Positions 36,593 through 48,214 of a DNA stretch of 64,000 nt are shown here, one piece after another (the first letter of the stretch is position 1; the number at the start of each line of letters is the position of its first letter). The translations under genes were made by a program, and so were the position numbers. The notes under the pieces are model-generated. The model did no database searches. It worked only from the letters and a program-made list of their open reading frames with translations, and was not told the DNA's origin. Source of the stretch: Hevea brasiliensis (lineage: Eukaryota > Streptophyta > Magnoliopsida > Malpighiales > Euphorbiaceae); the NCBI RefSeq assembly GCF_030052815.1, contig NC_079498.1, forward strand, positions 79,222,992 through 79,286,991, written 5' to 3'.

Positions 36593-38631
36593 TGAAGGAA
36601 CAGAAGCGTGAAAAACACAAGTTTATACCATTGAATTCAAAAATTTTCACCTAGGGTCACATGCATCATGTAAGATTTATTTTTATCTATTTGATTTCAA
36701 TGATAAACAACATATTAAAACTCTTTTAATATGTTTTTGGATCTGTATTTGCCATTTAAGATTTTAAAATTAATCAGATTAATTTTAGAACCCTAGATTA
36801 AATCAAGAACGATTACACTAACCTCTTGATGCACTGCAGCTTGTCTGCACCCTTGAACAACTTCTAAAGCTTTTTCTATTAATTAGAAATTCAAGTTCTG
36901 CCTTTTAAGAGATTAGAAATGTAAACAGGACACTAGAAACAATTTCTAGCGTTCTTAATTCAAGATATTGATGGCTAATCTCTTTGAATTGATGAGAGAT
37001 GAAGAAGAATAGATGAAGAGCCTCAAAATGGCGTGACAAAGGAGAGGAGAGGTTGCTGGTTGTTTTTTCTTTTCATAACAACACTTAAATAGCTAGGTTA
37101 ACACATTAAACCCTTGCCACATGTCACCCTTTGATTAGCTCTAGGTTTAAGTGACCCAATCACATTGTGCCAAGTGTCAAACCTATATTTAATCTTAATT
37201 TTAATCATCATACATGATTAAAAACATTTGGCAAGCTTATGTGTAACCCCATGTGTCACCATCTCATGGTGCCATGTGTCACACTGTGAAATGACCAAAA
37301 TGCCCCTGTGTCTTAATTTTGAGTTCTTAACCCAAAATAATTATTTTTCTTCTTCTAATTAATTTATATCAAATATAAATTAATTAATTAATCTCTATTA
37401 ATTAATTTCTCATTAATTAAATTCATATTTAAACACTTTAAATATAAATTTAACTTATACTATACATCCAATAATCTAGATTTGGTTTCAAGTCATGCTA
37501 GGGACTTTGCAATTTAATTGCAAACCAAACCTATTTAATTAACCAATTAAACTCTTTAATTAATTAATTAATTAAATCATCTTTAAATAGGTGATAACTT
37601 GTGTATGTCTGTGACTTACTAGGCTCATCACTAATTGGCAATGAGATATGATATCAACTCTTAATATCATCAGAACTCTTTCTTACCATAAATGATTTCT
37701 CTAAATCATTTTATGAACCTCATAGACCAAGGTTAACACATAGCATAGCATGCCATGGCCACCCAATTAGTAATAAGGTTTACCTTAAATGAACCTATAA
37801 TCATATGTTACCATGCACTAGAATCTCTCTGTTACAAAATCCCAACTCAAGCTGGAGTAATGGTTTATGTCAAACTCCATTTGCTATGAATATTATGTTC
37901 TCTTTTAATTCCAGTTCTTGATTAAAAAGATTTTCTCATCAGAAACTCTTTTCTGAATAAATCTATCTGTCCTGGCCAGGAACTTGAAACATCAAGAACA
38001 ATTAAATGAACATAGGATTTTATCTCTATTTACTTAGAGGAACAGATTCCATCTTGATCAACACCTACCTCCATATATAACTAGTAGGAGCCAACACATG
38101 CCCATATACCCATACACAGTACAAGTATGAAAGCAGTATCAAACTCAAACTACCTATATACAAGATAACTGTGCTATCTCAGTTCTAACGATTATATGCA
38201 CTGATATGATTTATGACAAAATATTGACAAGAGTAAACTCCATGTGCTTGTCATAAGTGTCACCGGTTCGGCCTACTTATCATTTATAAGTGCCTATCAT
38301 GTTTGTTATATGGCATGAGACTCACCATTCCATCTTATTTATATCTCATATAAATAACTTGGGAACAAACATGAATACAATCTTTCTGGATAAGTCCTGT
38401 CCTTATTATGAAGTATCCTCAATTGTGAACCTATTTATGATACTTTGTGCTAGAAATATTGTCACTCATATTCTTAACAACTTAAGAATAATATTTCTAA
38501 CAAAATATCAATGAACATTTTCTATTACACATAAATATATTATGTAAACGGAAAAGTGGAAATGCCTTTTATTAATAAAAATATGTACAAGATACATACT
38601 AAATGATATGCTCTAGGGCATACTACTAACA
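36593..38631 (-). repeat. Copy A 5' LTR with a ~70-bp deletion
   Basis: At 2039 bp this LTR is about 70 bp shorter than its 3' partner. The missing bases lie near 36849, between CTTGTCTGCAC and CCTTGAACAACTTC, in the transcribed leader. TATA-like TATTTAAG (minus) is at 37091-37084. The CACGTG of the 3' LTR is changed to GCCATGTG at 37271-37278. Confidence 0.9.
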
Positions 38632-40350
38632 CTCTTGTCAATGCATTTTCATAAATCATATCAGTGCATTTAATCATTAGACCTGAGATAGCACTGTTAT
38701 CTTATATATAGGTGGTTTGAGTTTGATACTACTTTCATACTTGTACTGTGTATGGGTATATGGGCATGTATTGGCTCCTACTAGTTATATATGGAGGTAG
38801 GTATTGATCAAGATGGAATATGTTCCTCTAAGTAAATACGGATAAAATCCTATGTTCATTTAATTGTTCTTGATGTTTCAAGTTCCTGGCCAAGACAGAT
38901 AGATTTAATCAGAAAAAAATTTCTGATGAGAAAAATCTTTTTAATCAAGAACTGGAATTAAAAGAGAACATAATATTCATAGCAAATGGGGTTTGACATA
39001 AACCATGACTCCAACTCGAATTGGGATTTTGTAACCGAGAGATTCTAGTGTATGGTAACATATGATTATAGGTTCATTTAAGGTAAACCTTATTACTAAT
39101 TGGGTGGCTATGGCATGCTATGCTAGGTATTAACCATAGTCTATGAGGTATATAAAATGATTTAGAGAAATCATTTATGGTAAGAAAGAGTTCTTATGAT
39201 ATTAAGAGTTGATATCATGTCTCATTGCCAATTATTGATGAGCCTAGTAAGTCACACACATACACAAGTAATCACCAAATTAAATATGATTTAATTAATT
39301 AATTAAAGAGTTTAATTGATTAATTAAATAGGTTTGGTTTGCAATTAGATTGCAAAGTCCCTAGCATGGCTTGAAACCAAATCTAGGTTATTGGATGTAT
39401 AGTATAAGTTAAATTTATATTGAAAGTGTTTAAATATAAATTTTATTAATGAGAAATTAATTAATAGAGATTAATTAATTAATTTATATTTGATATAAAT
39501 TGATTAGAAGAAGAGAAATAATTATTTTGGGTTGAGAACTCAAAATTAAGACACAGGGGCATTTTGGTCATTTCACAGGGTGACATATGACACTATGAGA
39601 TGGTGACACATGGCACTACACATAAGCTTTCCAAATGTCTTTTAATCATATAAGATGATTACAATTAAGATTAAATATAGGTTTGACACTTGGCACAATG
39701 TGATTAGGTCAATTAAACCTAGAGCCAATTAGAAGGTTACATGTGGCAAGGGTTTTAAGTGGTGACCTAGCTATATAAGTGTTGTTATGAAAAGAAAAAA
39801 TAATAATCAGCTGCTGCCTCCCTTTGTGCCGCCACCCTTGAGGCTCCCATTCTCTCTTCTTTTTCATCTCTCGTCAATTCCAAGAGATTAGCAAACAATC
39901 TCTTGAATTAAAAATACTAGAAATTGTTTTTAGTGTCCTGTTTACATCTTTAATCTCTTAAAAGTCAAAACTTGATTTTCTAATTCATAGAAAAAGCTTT
40001 AGAAGCTGTTCAAGGGCTGCCATAGGTGATCTTGGTGTGGAAAAGCTAGAGGGACAACATCTGGTGTCCTAAAGACGCATCCCAAAGGTACAAATACGCT
40101 GCAGTGCATCAAGAGGTTAGTGTATTTGTTCTTGATTTAATATAGGGTTCTAAAATTAATCTGATTAATTCTAAAATCTTAAATGGCAAATACAGATCCA
40201 AAAACATATTAAAAGAGTTTTAATATGTTGTTTATCATTGAAATCAAATAGATAAAAATAAATATTGCATGATGCATGTGACCCAAGGTGAAAATTTTTG
40301 AATTTAATGGTATAAACTTGTATTTTTCATGCTTCCGCTCCTTCAGGCAA

Positions 40351-41508
40351 TAGGCGAGAAAGTCTCTCATAGTCGATTCTTTGCCTTTGGCGAAACCCTT
40401 TCGCTACTAGCCTTGCTTTATAGGTCTCTACCTTTCCATCAAAACCAATTTTCTTCTTGAAAACCCATTTATTCCCTATAGGTACAATACATTCAGGTGG
40501 CTCAACAAGATCCCAAACTTGATTCTTATACATGGAATCAATTTCGAATTTCATAGCTTCAATCCATTTTGAAGAGTCTATATCTGATATAACTTCTTTA
40601 TAGGTAAATGGATCATCTCCATGATCTACTTCTTTATGAGTAAACAACTCTTGTTCTTCTTTATGAAGAAAACCATATCTCACTGGTGGGTGAGAAATCC
40701 TGGTCGATCTGCAAGGAATTACTGTAGATGTTTCATCAATAAGTGTAGGTTGACAAGATGGATCTATATCCATTTGATCTGTTGGTTGGTCAGAATTCTC
40801 CAATTCTAACTCTATTTGCCTTCCTTTGCCTCCTTCTTGAATAAACTGTTGTTCAAGAAATATGGCATCTCTGCTTAGCACAACCTTTTGTGATGTAGGC
40901 AAATAAAAATAATATCTAAAACTTTCTTTTGGATATCCAACAAATTGACCTTTTTTCTGATCTGGTTTCTAATTTATCAGTGTTCAGCTCTTTGATATAA
41001 GCTAGACAACCCCAAATCTTAACATGTTTAAGACTTGGTTTTCTTCCATGCCATATCTCATAAGGTGTGGAAGAAACTAATTTTGATGGAATCCTATTCA
41101 GAATATGCAAAGCTGATTCTAATGCAAATCCCCAATAGGAGATTGGCATATCAGTATAGCTCATCATACTACATACCATATCGAATAGGGTATGATTTTT
41201 CCTTTCAGATACACCATTCAACTGTGGCGTTCCTGGAGGAGTCAGCTGGGAAATAATGCCATGCTCTTTCATGTATTCATCAAATTCAGTACTTAAGTAT
41301 TCACCTCCACGATCTGAATGAAGAGTTTTAATACTTTTTCCTGTTTGATTTTCTACTTTAGATTTAAATTTTTTAAACTTTTCAAAGGATTTATGTTTGT
41401 ATTTCATCAAATACAAATACCAAAACCTTGATTTATCATCAGTAAAGGTAATAAAGTAATGAAAACTGCCTCTAGCCATTTCCCTAAACGGACCACATAC
41501 ATCACTAT
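40351..41508 (-). pseudogene. pol: Element O pol, integrase core to RT start (broken)
   Basis: On minus this is the integrase catalytic core and the start of RT. The second core aspartate is in HSDRGGEYLS and the glutamate in VSERKNHT; the first aspartate lies past the insertion at 41509 (GPFREMARGS region at the break). RT begins GNKWVFKKKI and ends KGFRQRQRIDYE, with a frameshift just before copy C's insertion. A further shift lies near 40916. The upstream part of the same gene resumes at 43607, the downstream part at 14612. Confidence 0.88.
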
Positions 41509-43601
41509 TGAAGGAGCGGAAGCATGAAAAACATAAGTTTATATCATTGAATTCAAAAATTTTTCACTTAGGGTCACATGCATCATGCATGATTTATTTT
41601 TATCTATTTGATTTCAATGATAAACAGCATATTAAAACTCTTTTAATATGTTTTTGGATCTACATTTTCCATTTAAGATTTTAGAATTAATCAGATTAAT
41701 TTTAAGAACCCTAGATTAGATCAAGAACAAGTGCACTAACCTCTTGATGCACTGCAGTGTGTTTGGCATCTTTGGGATGTGTCTTTAGGACACCAGATGT
41801 TGTCCCTCTAGCTTGTTCACACCAAGATCACCTATGGCAGCCCTTGAACAGCTTCTAAAGTTTTTTCTATGAATTAGAAAATCAAGTTTTGCCTTTTGAG
41901 AGATTACATATGTAAACAGGACACTAGAAACAATTTCTAGTATTTTTAATTCAACAGATTGTTTGCTAATCTCTTTGAAATGATAAGAGATGAAGAAGAA
42001 GAGAAGGGAGAGCAGCCAAGGGTGGCGGCACAAAGAGATGAATGGCAGCTTGTTATGTTTTCTTTTCATAACAACACTTATATAGCTAGGTCACCACTTA
42101 AAACCCTTGCCACATGTCACCTTCTGATTAACTGTAGGTTTAATTGACCCAATCACATTGTGCTAAGTGTCAAACCTATATTTAATCTTGACTTTGATCA
42201 TCTCACATGATTAAAAAGACATATGGCAAGCTTATGTGTAGTGCCATGTGTCACCATCTCATGGTGCCACATGTCACCCTGTGAAATGACCAAAATACCC
42301 CTGTGTCTTAATTTTGAGTTCTCAACCCAAAATAATTATTTCTCTTCTTCTAATCAATTTATATCAAATATAAATTAATTAATTTCTCATTAATTAAATT
42401 CATATTTAAACACTTTAAATATAAATTTAACTTATACTATACATCCAATAACCTAGATTTGGTTTCAAGCCATGTTAGGGACTTTGCAATCTAATTGCAA
42501 ACCAAACCTATTTAATTAATCAATTAAACACTTTAATTAATTAATTAAATAATATTTAATTTGGTGATTACTTGTGTATGTGTGTGACTTACTAGGCTCA
42601 TCACTAATTGGCAATGAGACATGATATCAACTCTTAATATCATCAGAACTCTTTCTTACCATAAATGATTTCTCTAAATCATTTTATGCACCTCATAGAC
42701 CATGGTTAACACCTAGCATAGCATGCCATGGCCACCCAATTAGTAATAAGGTTTACCTTAAATGAACCTATAATCATATGTTACCATGCACTAGAATCTC
42801 TCTGTTACAAAATCCCAATTCGAGCTGGAGTCATGGCTTATGTCAAACCCCATTTGCTATGAATATTATGTTCTCTTTTAATTTCAGTTCTTGATTAAAA
42901 AGATTTTCTCATCAAAAACTCTTTTCTGAATAAATATATCTGTTCTGGCCAGGAACTTGAAACATCAAGAACAATTAAATGAGCATAGGATTTTATCCCT
43001 ATTTACTTAGGGTAACAGATTCCATCTTGATCAACACCTACCTCCATATATAACTAGTAGGAGCCAACACATGCCCATATACCCATACACAGTACAAGTA
43101 TGAAAGCAGTATCAAACTCAAACCACCTATATACAAGATAACTATGCTATCTCAGGTGTAAAGATTATATGCACTAATATGATTTATGACAATACATTGA
43201 CAAGAGTAAACTCCATGCTTGTCATAAATGTCACTGGTTCGACCTACTTATCATGTATAAGTGCCTATCATGTTTGTTATATGGCATGAGACTCACCATT
43301 CCATCTTATTTATATCTCATATAAATAACTTGGGAAAAAACATGAATACAATCTTACTGGATAAGTCATGTCCTTATTGTGAAGTATCCTTGATTGTGAA
43401 CCTATTTATGATACTTTGTGCTAGAAATACTGTCACTCATATTCCTAACAACTTAAGAATAATATTTCTAACAAAATATCAATGGACCTTTTCTATTACA
43501 CATAAATATATTATGTAAACGGAAAAGTGAAAATGCCTTTTATTAATAAAAGATGTACAAGATACATACTAAATGATATGCTCTAGGGCATACTACTAAC
43601 A
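41509..43601 (-). mobile_element. Solo copia LTR with 5-bp TSD ACTAT
   Basis: A 2093-bp copia LTR begins TGAAGGAGCGG and ends CTACTAACA on plus, flanked by ACTAT at 41504-41508 and 43602-43606. It splits integrase of element O just after the CGPF codons. Nothing but the LTR is present, so it derives from a full copy by LTR-LTR recombination. TATATAAG (minus) is at 42084-42077. It resembles the LTRs of copy C. Confidence 0.94.
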
Positions 43602-43606
43602 ACTAT

Positions 43607-44875
43607 GTATTAGCTCTAAAACATTTTCAGCTCTTAGTCCTTGTCCAACAAAGGGTGATTTAGTCATTTGGCCTTGAAGGCAGGATTCACAAGTTGGAGT
43701 AGGTTCAGAATCCAATGAGGATAAAATCCCCATTTTCTCTAGTTTTGCAATCCTATCTTCTGCAACATGACCTAACCTTAAGTGCCAAAGATATTTTGAA
43801 CTTAAGTTGATTTTCATCATGGCATTGCATTCTTTTAGATTGCTTGCATTCAATTTGTGTTTATCATTATTATCCAAATAATAAAGACCATCATGCATAT
43901 AATCTGAGCCAACATATTTATTTCCAAAATAAATATTGCAACCATCATCCGTGAACTGAAATTCATAACCATTTCTAGTCAAACTAGATATAGAAATGAT
44001 GTTCTTAAAAGCATCAGGCACATACAAAATATTATTCAAACACAAAATATGTCCACACATGTAAAAAGATTTAGATTCTATGGCTAAAGCTTCAATAGTT
44101 GAGCCACCGCTAATCCAGAGTCTAACATCTCAAGCATGCAAGTTGCTACTGTTTGCTAGTTTCTGCATATCATTAGAAATGTGAGAACTGGCACCAGTAT
44201 CTAAAATCCAAGCTGTAGATGAACTATGATCATCATCAGCATCTAAATAACAAGATATAGATATACCTTCTGAAGGTGTATCCTTCTTGTCCTTCAGAGA
44301 AGCAAGATACTCTGGGCAGTTCCTTCTCCAGTGCCCATCCTTCTGGTAGTGGAAACACTTTCCTTTGCCTCCATCAGTTTTAGACTTCCCTTTCTGTTTG
44401 GCTATCTTCTTGGAAGGTCCTGGAACTTGAGGTTTCTTATTCTTATTACCTTCTTCTTTTTGGACTTTCCAGCAGAAGAAGATGCAATTAAAGCTACCTC
44501 TTTTCCTTTATTGCCTGGCATATTCTTTTGGGCAATAACCAGCATGTTAAGTAAACCAGCCAAGGTGTAATCCTGCTTAGTCATATGGAAATTTGTCACA
44601 AAATTCCCAAATGACTCAGGTAGGGACTGAAAGATCAAATCCGTCTGCAGTTGGAAATCCATGTGAAAGTCAAGATGTTCCAGCTGCTCAATAAGCCGAA
44701 TCATTTTGTGGACATGATCCTCAACATTCTGTCCCTCAGACATCCTCATACGGAATAGCTGTCTAGATATCTCTTATCTAGCATTCCTGCTATGCTCACC
44801 ATACAACTCTTGCAGATGAAGGAGGATCTTACTTGCATTTTGCATGTTCTCATGCTGCTTCTGTAACTCATTACT
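43607..44875 (-). pseudogene. gag-pol: Element O gag 3' half, protease and integrase N-terminus (broken)
   Basis: On minus this runs from the capsid core (MRMSEGQNVEDHVHKMIRL) through a lysine-rich tail to the zinc knuckle near 44370-44320, where the second cysteine is tyrosine (CFHYQKDGHWRRNC). Protease follows with a canonical DTGASSH near 44200, then NNILYVPD and FKNIISISSLTRNGYEF. The integrase HHCC region (WHLRLGHVAED..CESC) ends at the break at 43607. Stops and a frameshift near 44450 separate the parts. This and copy B are the only copies here that keep protease. Confidence 0.88.
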
Positions 44876-45885
44876 TGTGACACCCCTTACCCGTCTACAG
44901 TATAGCCGAGTAAGATATGTCACACAGTGTACCGGAACACCCTATTTTATTTCAATCATTTTGATCCTTCCTAATTTATTTCTTTCATAGTTATGAAGTA
45001 TAATTCGTGAAATATTATTCATTAAAGTCATTTATTGAAATCATAAATTTATTTGAGGTTCCGCAAATTTTATAAAAAATTCGGTAAAGTACCGGCTAAA
45101 AAAACAGTTCTTCGAAACCTGAGAAAAACACTTCCAAAATTCTCAATCAATCCCAAAGTCCATTTCATCAATAAAATCTCAACATTTTTCAACAACATTT
45201 CCATTTCTCAATCATTCATTTCATATGATATTATGTAAAAGTCATCAATAAATATTCAATTTTTAATTCATAAACACAATTTCCACTATTTACATTAATA
45301 CCAAAACACATTACATAAGTCTTAATTACACATGAGAAAATAAAAGTTAATTGCAAAATACCCAAAATGAAACCTAGTGTCCTACCAATGCACTAATGTC
45401 GGTGAGGTGACACGGACACTATGCAGAGCTGCAGAAGGTCTCACCCAGTCTGTGGTTTACTGGGCTCTCGGTCAGTCTCTCCAGAACCTACGTGTGGCAA
45501 AAAGCAATGCACTAAGAATTAATGCTTAGTGGTGCTAATAATAAAATAAAAAGAAATAACAGAAAATAAATATGCAGTGCATGTTCTGATGTCTTATGCA
45601 GACAATTTTTCGATCATTATTGGTAATATTATTTATTTTATACTTGTTATATTCATAATTTCATTAAATTTATTCACTTTCATTTTTGGTTACCTAAGTA
45701 ACCTATACTGGATGACTCGACTAGATAAATGGGTAAACTAGCACTGGGTATCTAGTACCTCGGGCCGTTACACCATCGGTCACGTATGCATCTCCCGGTG
45801 TGCAACAGAACAGCTAATAAGCTGTAATAACATTAGGCACAAGGCCAAGTATCAACACAATGTCAGAATGGCTAAAAGCCATAAA
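44876..45885 (-). repeat. Gypsy 3' LTR remnant (~1.0 kb of 3.2 kb)
   Basis: It begins TGTGACACCCCTTACCCG and closely matches the 5' LTR from 48215 up to the CTAAAAGCCATAAA block, where the match stops and RT coding sequence begins. The stem-loop arm CTAAGCA is mutated here. Confidence 0.88.
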
Positions 45886-47098
45886 CTCATAATGCCCATA
45901 CCGGTCCTGAATGTAGTCTTTGGCACATCTGCATCCTTCACCCTCAACTGATGATACCCTGATCTGAGATCAATTTTGGAAATACTCCTGCTCCCTTCAA
46001 CTGACCAAACAGATCATCAATTCTAGGCAACAGATACTTGTTCTTCACCGTCACTTTATTCAACTGCCGATAATCAATGCATAATCTCAAAGTTCCATCT
46101 TTCTTCTTTACAAACAGCACTGGAGCTCCCCATGGTGACACACTGGGGCGTATGAACCCCTTATCCAGTAACTCCTGCAACTGGATTTTTAGCTCCTTTA
46201 ACTCAGTAGGTGCCATCCTATAAGGAGCAATAGAGAATGGTGCTGTACCCGGCAGTATCTCAATAGCAAATTCGACTTCCCTTTCTGGTGGCAAGTCGAG
46301 CAATTCTTCAGGGAACACATATGGGAAGTCTCTTACTGTGGGTATGTCACATAAATTTGGCTTAGCCTGCCTAGTATCCACCACATGCTCTAGGTAGGCT
46401 TCACAGCCTTTTCTCATCAGTTTTCTTGCAACTGTGGCTGAGATGACATTGGACAAGAAATCTGTCCTTTCCTCCACAACTGTAATCTCATTACCCTCAG
46501 GAGTTTTCAATGAGATCCTCTTTAGTTTACAATCAACCATTGCTTGATGATGTGACAACCAGTCCATTCCCAAAATCACGTCAAACTCATGGAAAGGCAA
46601 CTCAATCAGGTCTGCCAAGAATTCATATCCCTGAATCCTTAACGGGCAACCCTTGTACACTTTGTTCACCACTACACTATGGCCCAATGGATTAGTGACC
46701 AGGATGCCTTGGTCACTCTCCCCTACTAATATCCCCCTTTCTACGGGTAGGTTGATGCAGATGTATGAATGAGTGGATCCTGGATCCACCAATGCATGCA
46801 CAGATGTATTGTAGAGGAAGAACGTACCCCTGATGATGTCCAGGGCATCTTGTTCCTCCTGAGCTCTTATGGCATAGGCTCTGGCAGGTGTTCTGACCTC
46901 TGGCCTCTCTGCTGGCTCAGATGCAGGTCTCTGTGATGGTCCCACTGCCTCAGATTTACCAGATTTCCTACTCCTTTGTGGTGTAGGAGCAAATCTGTCT
47001 GCTTGTGTTGGAGAAGCTATAGCAGTTCTGCGTGGATAGTTCCTCAACTGATGCTCTGTCGACCCACACTTTAGCAGGCACCAGTCACTCTCCAACAC
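45886..47098 (-). pseudogene. pol: Gypsy protease and early RT (truncated)
   Basis: One long open frame of 384 codons from the nucleocapsid end into RT (its GTG at 47098 is not a true start). The aspartic protease box reads DPGSTHS at residues 105-111, where the family usually has DSGATHS, followed by VILGMDWL at 174-181 typical of gypsy protease. RT begins after the PPEREVEF linker (270-277) with [29 protein letters not shown] and [13 protein letters not shown] one-base deletion near residue 373 shifts the frame; past it the RSGYHQLRV and YGHYE codons can still be read in another frame up to the junction with the LTR. The catalytic FIDD region is deleted. Confidence 0.9.
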
Positions 47099-48087
47099 TC
47101 CCCCTTATGCCATTTCAGGCAATGCGGACATGTAGAAGATGCTGGGGCTGGTCCCCTGAACCCCATCCCTGGAGAGCTGCCCACTGATGGTGTGGACTGA
47201 CCTCTCCTAGGGGTGAACTATGGCCTGGGCCCCTGAGACTGACCCTGACCTTGAGGTTGACCTGAACTCTATGCAGGTGGACCTTTGAACTTCTTTCCTA
47301 GTGCAGGAGATGAGCTAGACTGACCCGGGCCCCTCTTCTGCTGTCTCTCCCTTCTGGTCTACTCACTTATTCTAACCTTTTCAACTTTTAATGCAGCCTC
47401 CACTAGCTTTGTGAAGTTTGTAATTCCCAAGGTAGTAATCATGATCTTTATGTTATCATTTAATCCCTCTTCAAATCTCTTACATCTCTTGGCTTCATTA
47501 GGGACTATCTCCCTTCTATAACGACTCAATCTGACAAATTCCTTTTCATACTCGGCCACTGTTAGCTATCTCTGCCTCAAGTTAATGAACTCTCTTCTTC
47601 TCTCTTCTAGGTATACACTACCCACATATTTCTTCTTGAATTCTGAGAGGAAGAAGTCCCAAGTTATTACTTCTAGCTACACTTCACTAGACACTGTATC
47701 CCACCATTGGTAGGCATCATCTTGTAGCAGAGATACAGCAGCTTCTAGATTTTGTTCTAGAGTGTAGTGGAGTTGTTTTAAAACCCTTCCTGTTCTGTTC
47801 AACGAGTTTTCGGCTGCAACAGAATCATCTTTTCTCTTGCCAAAGAAATCCACTGCTTCAAATTTTCTCAATCTTTCCAGATGTAATTTCTGCTGTGGAG
47901 GTGGTGGCATTATCCCAACTATTTGTCTGAAGAATACGGCCATTTGCTGGAGCATGGCCTGTGGAGGCTAAGCAGGCTCTGCTGAAACTGGTGGAACAGG
48001 TTCTCCCTTACCCCCAGTCTCAGCTGCTGCAGGTGGAGTATGACTCTCCACTTTCTCCTCAACTGCCCTCTGAGATGTGGGGTCCAT
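47099..48087 (-). pseudogene. gag: Gypsy gag (several stops)
   Basis: The likely start is the ATG at 48087-48085, about 110 bp after the primer site (MDPTSQRAVEEKVESHTPP). The frame then shows the gypsy gag core: LERLRKFEAVDFFGKRKDDS, DDAYQWWDTV, FKKKYVGSVYLEERRREF, VAEYEKEFVRLSRYRREIVP and RCKRFEEGLNDNIKI, then a P/G/Q-rich stretch and the CX2C zinc region. About six in-frame stops, apparently all TAG, break it; at least three stand where glutamine or tryptophan is expected, which fits C-to-T changes on either strand. Confidence 0.87.
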
Positions 48088-48197
48088 ATCCTAATCAAAA
48101 TAAAAAAGACAAACAGATCTGCATTAGTGTCACCTCGACTCTTACAAATGCAATGCATGGTATGGACTCAATATAGGCCCAGAAACGCCTAAACCGT

Positions 48198-48209
48198 GCT
48201 CTGATACCA
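48198..48209 (-). other. Primer binding site (initiator-Met tRNA), gypsy element
   Basis: GCTCTGATACCA on plus, 5 bases from the LTR end at 48215, complementary to initiator-Met tRNA when read on minus. It fixes the element's orientation. Confidence 0.9.
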
Positions 48210-48214
48210 CTAAA

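Larger units (their letters stand above)
29130..38631 (-). mobile_element. Copia copy A, minus strand, full length, protease-less, TSD CTCTT
   Basis: A 9502-bp copia element with two LTRs (29130-31238 and 36593-38631), primer site, leader array, gag and a long pol. The duplication CTCTT is present at 29125-29129 and 38632-38636. It lies in the 3' LTR of copy C in opposite orientation. The LTRs and leader resemble copy B, but the gag-pol junction has the same protease deletion as copy C. Integrase, RT and RNase H share one frame with only two stops, so it is a young copy. Confidence 0.94.
14618..40345 (+). mobile_element. Copia copy C, plus strand, inside element O
   Basis: A complete copia element with both LTRs (14618-19874 and 28727-40345, each interrupted), primer site, leader, gag and pol. 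After removal of three nested insertions (16546-19687, 23765-27161, 29130-38631) it is about 9.7 kb. The flanking duplication is GACAA (14613-14617) and GGCAA (40346-40350). It lacks protease and part of the nucleocapsid zinc knuckle, and the RT active site has changed to YVDN, so it cannot act on its own. Copy A shares the protease deletion. Confidence 0.9.
28727..40345 (+). repeat. Copy C 3' LTR, interrupted by copia copy A
   Basis: The LTR starts TGTTAGTAG at 28727 directly after the purine-rich GTGGGAGAT, is broken at 29129 by copy A, resumes at 38637 and ends CTCCTTCA at 40345. Rejoined it is about 2112 bp and matches the 5' LTR of copy C. The insertion is about 403 bp into the LTR. Confidence 0.9.

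Noticed and set aside
40327..44749. A separate copia copy at 40327-44749 independent of the one at 7901-14617
   Set aside because: The two halves meet at the same pol codons across copy C with matching target duplications, so they are one element.
46510..46695. Plus-strand frame across the gypsy protease
   Set aside because: It is antisense to a clear protease-RT frame and has no domain of its own.
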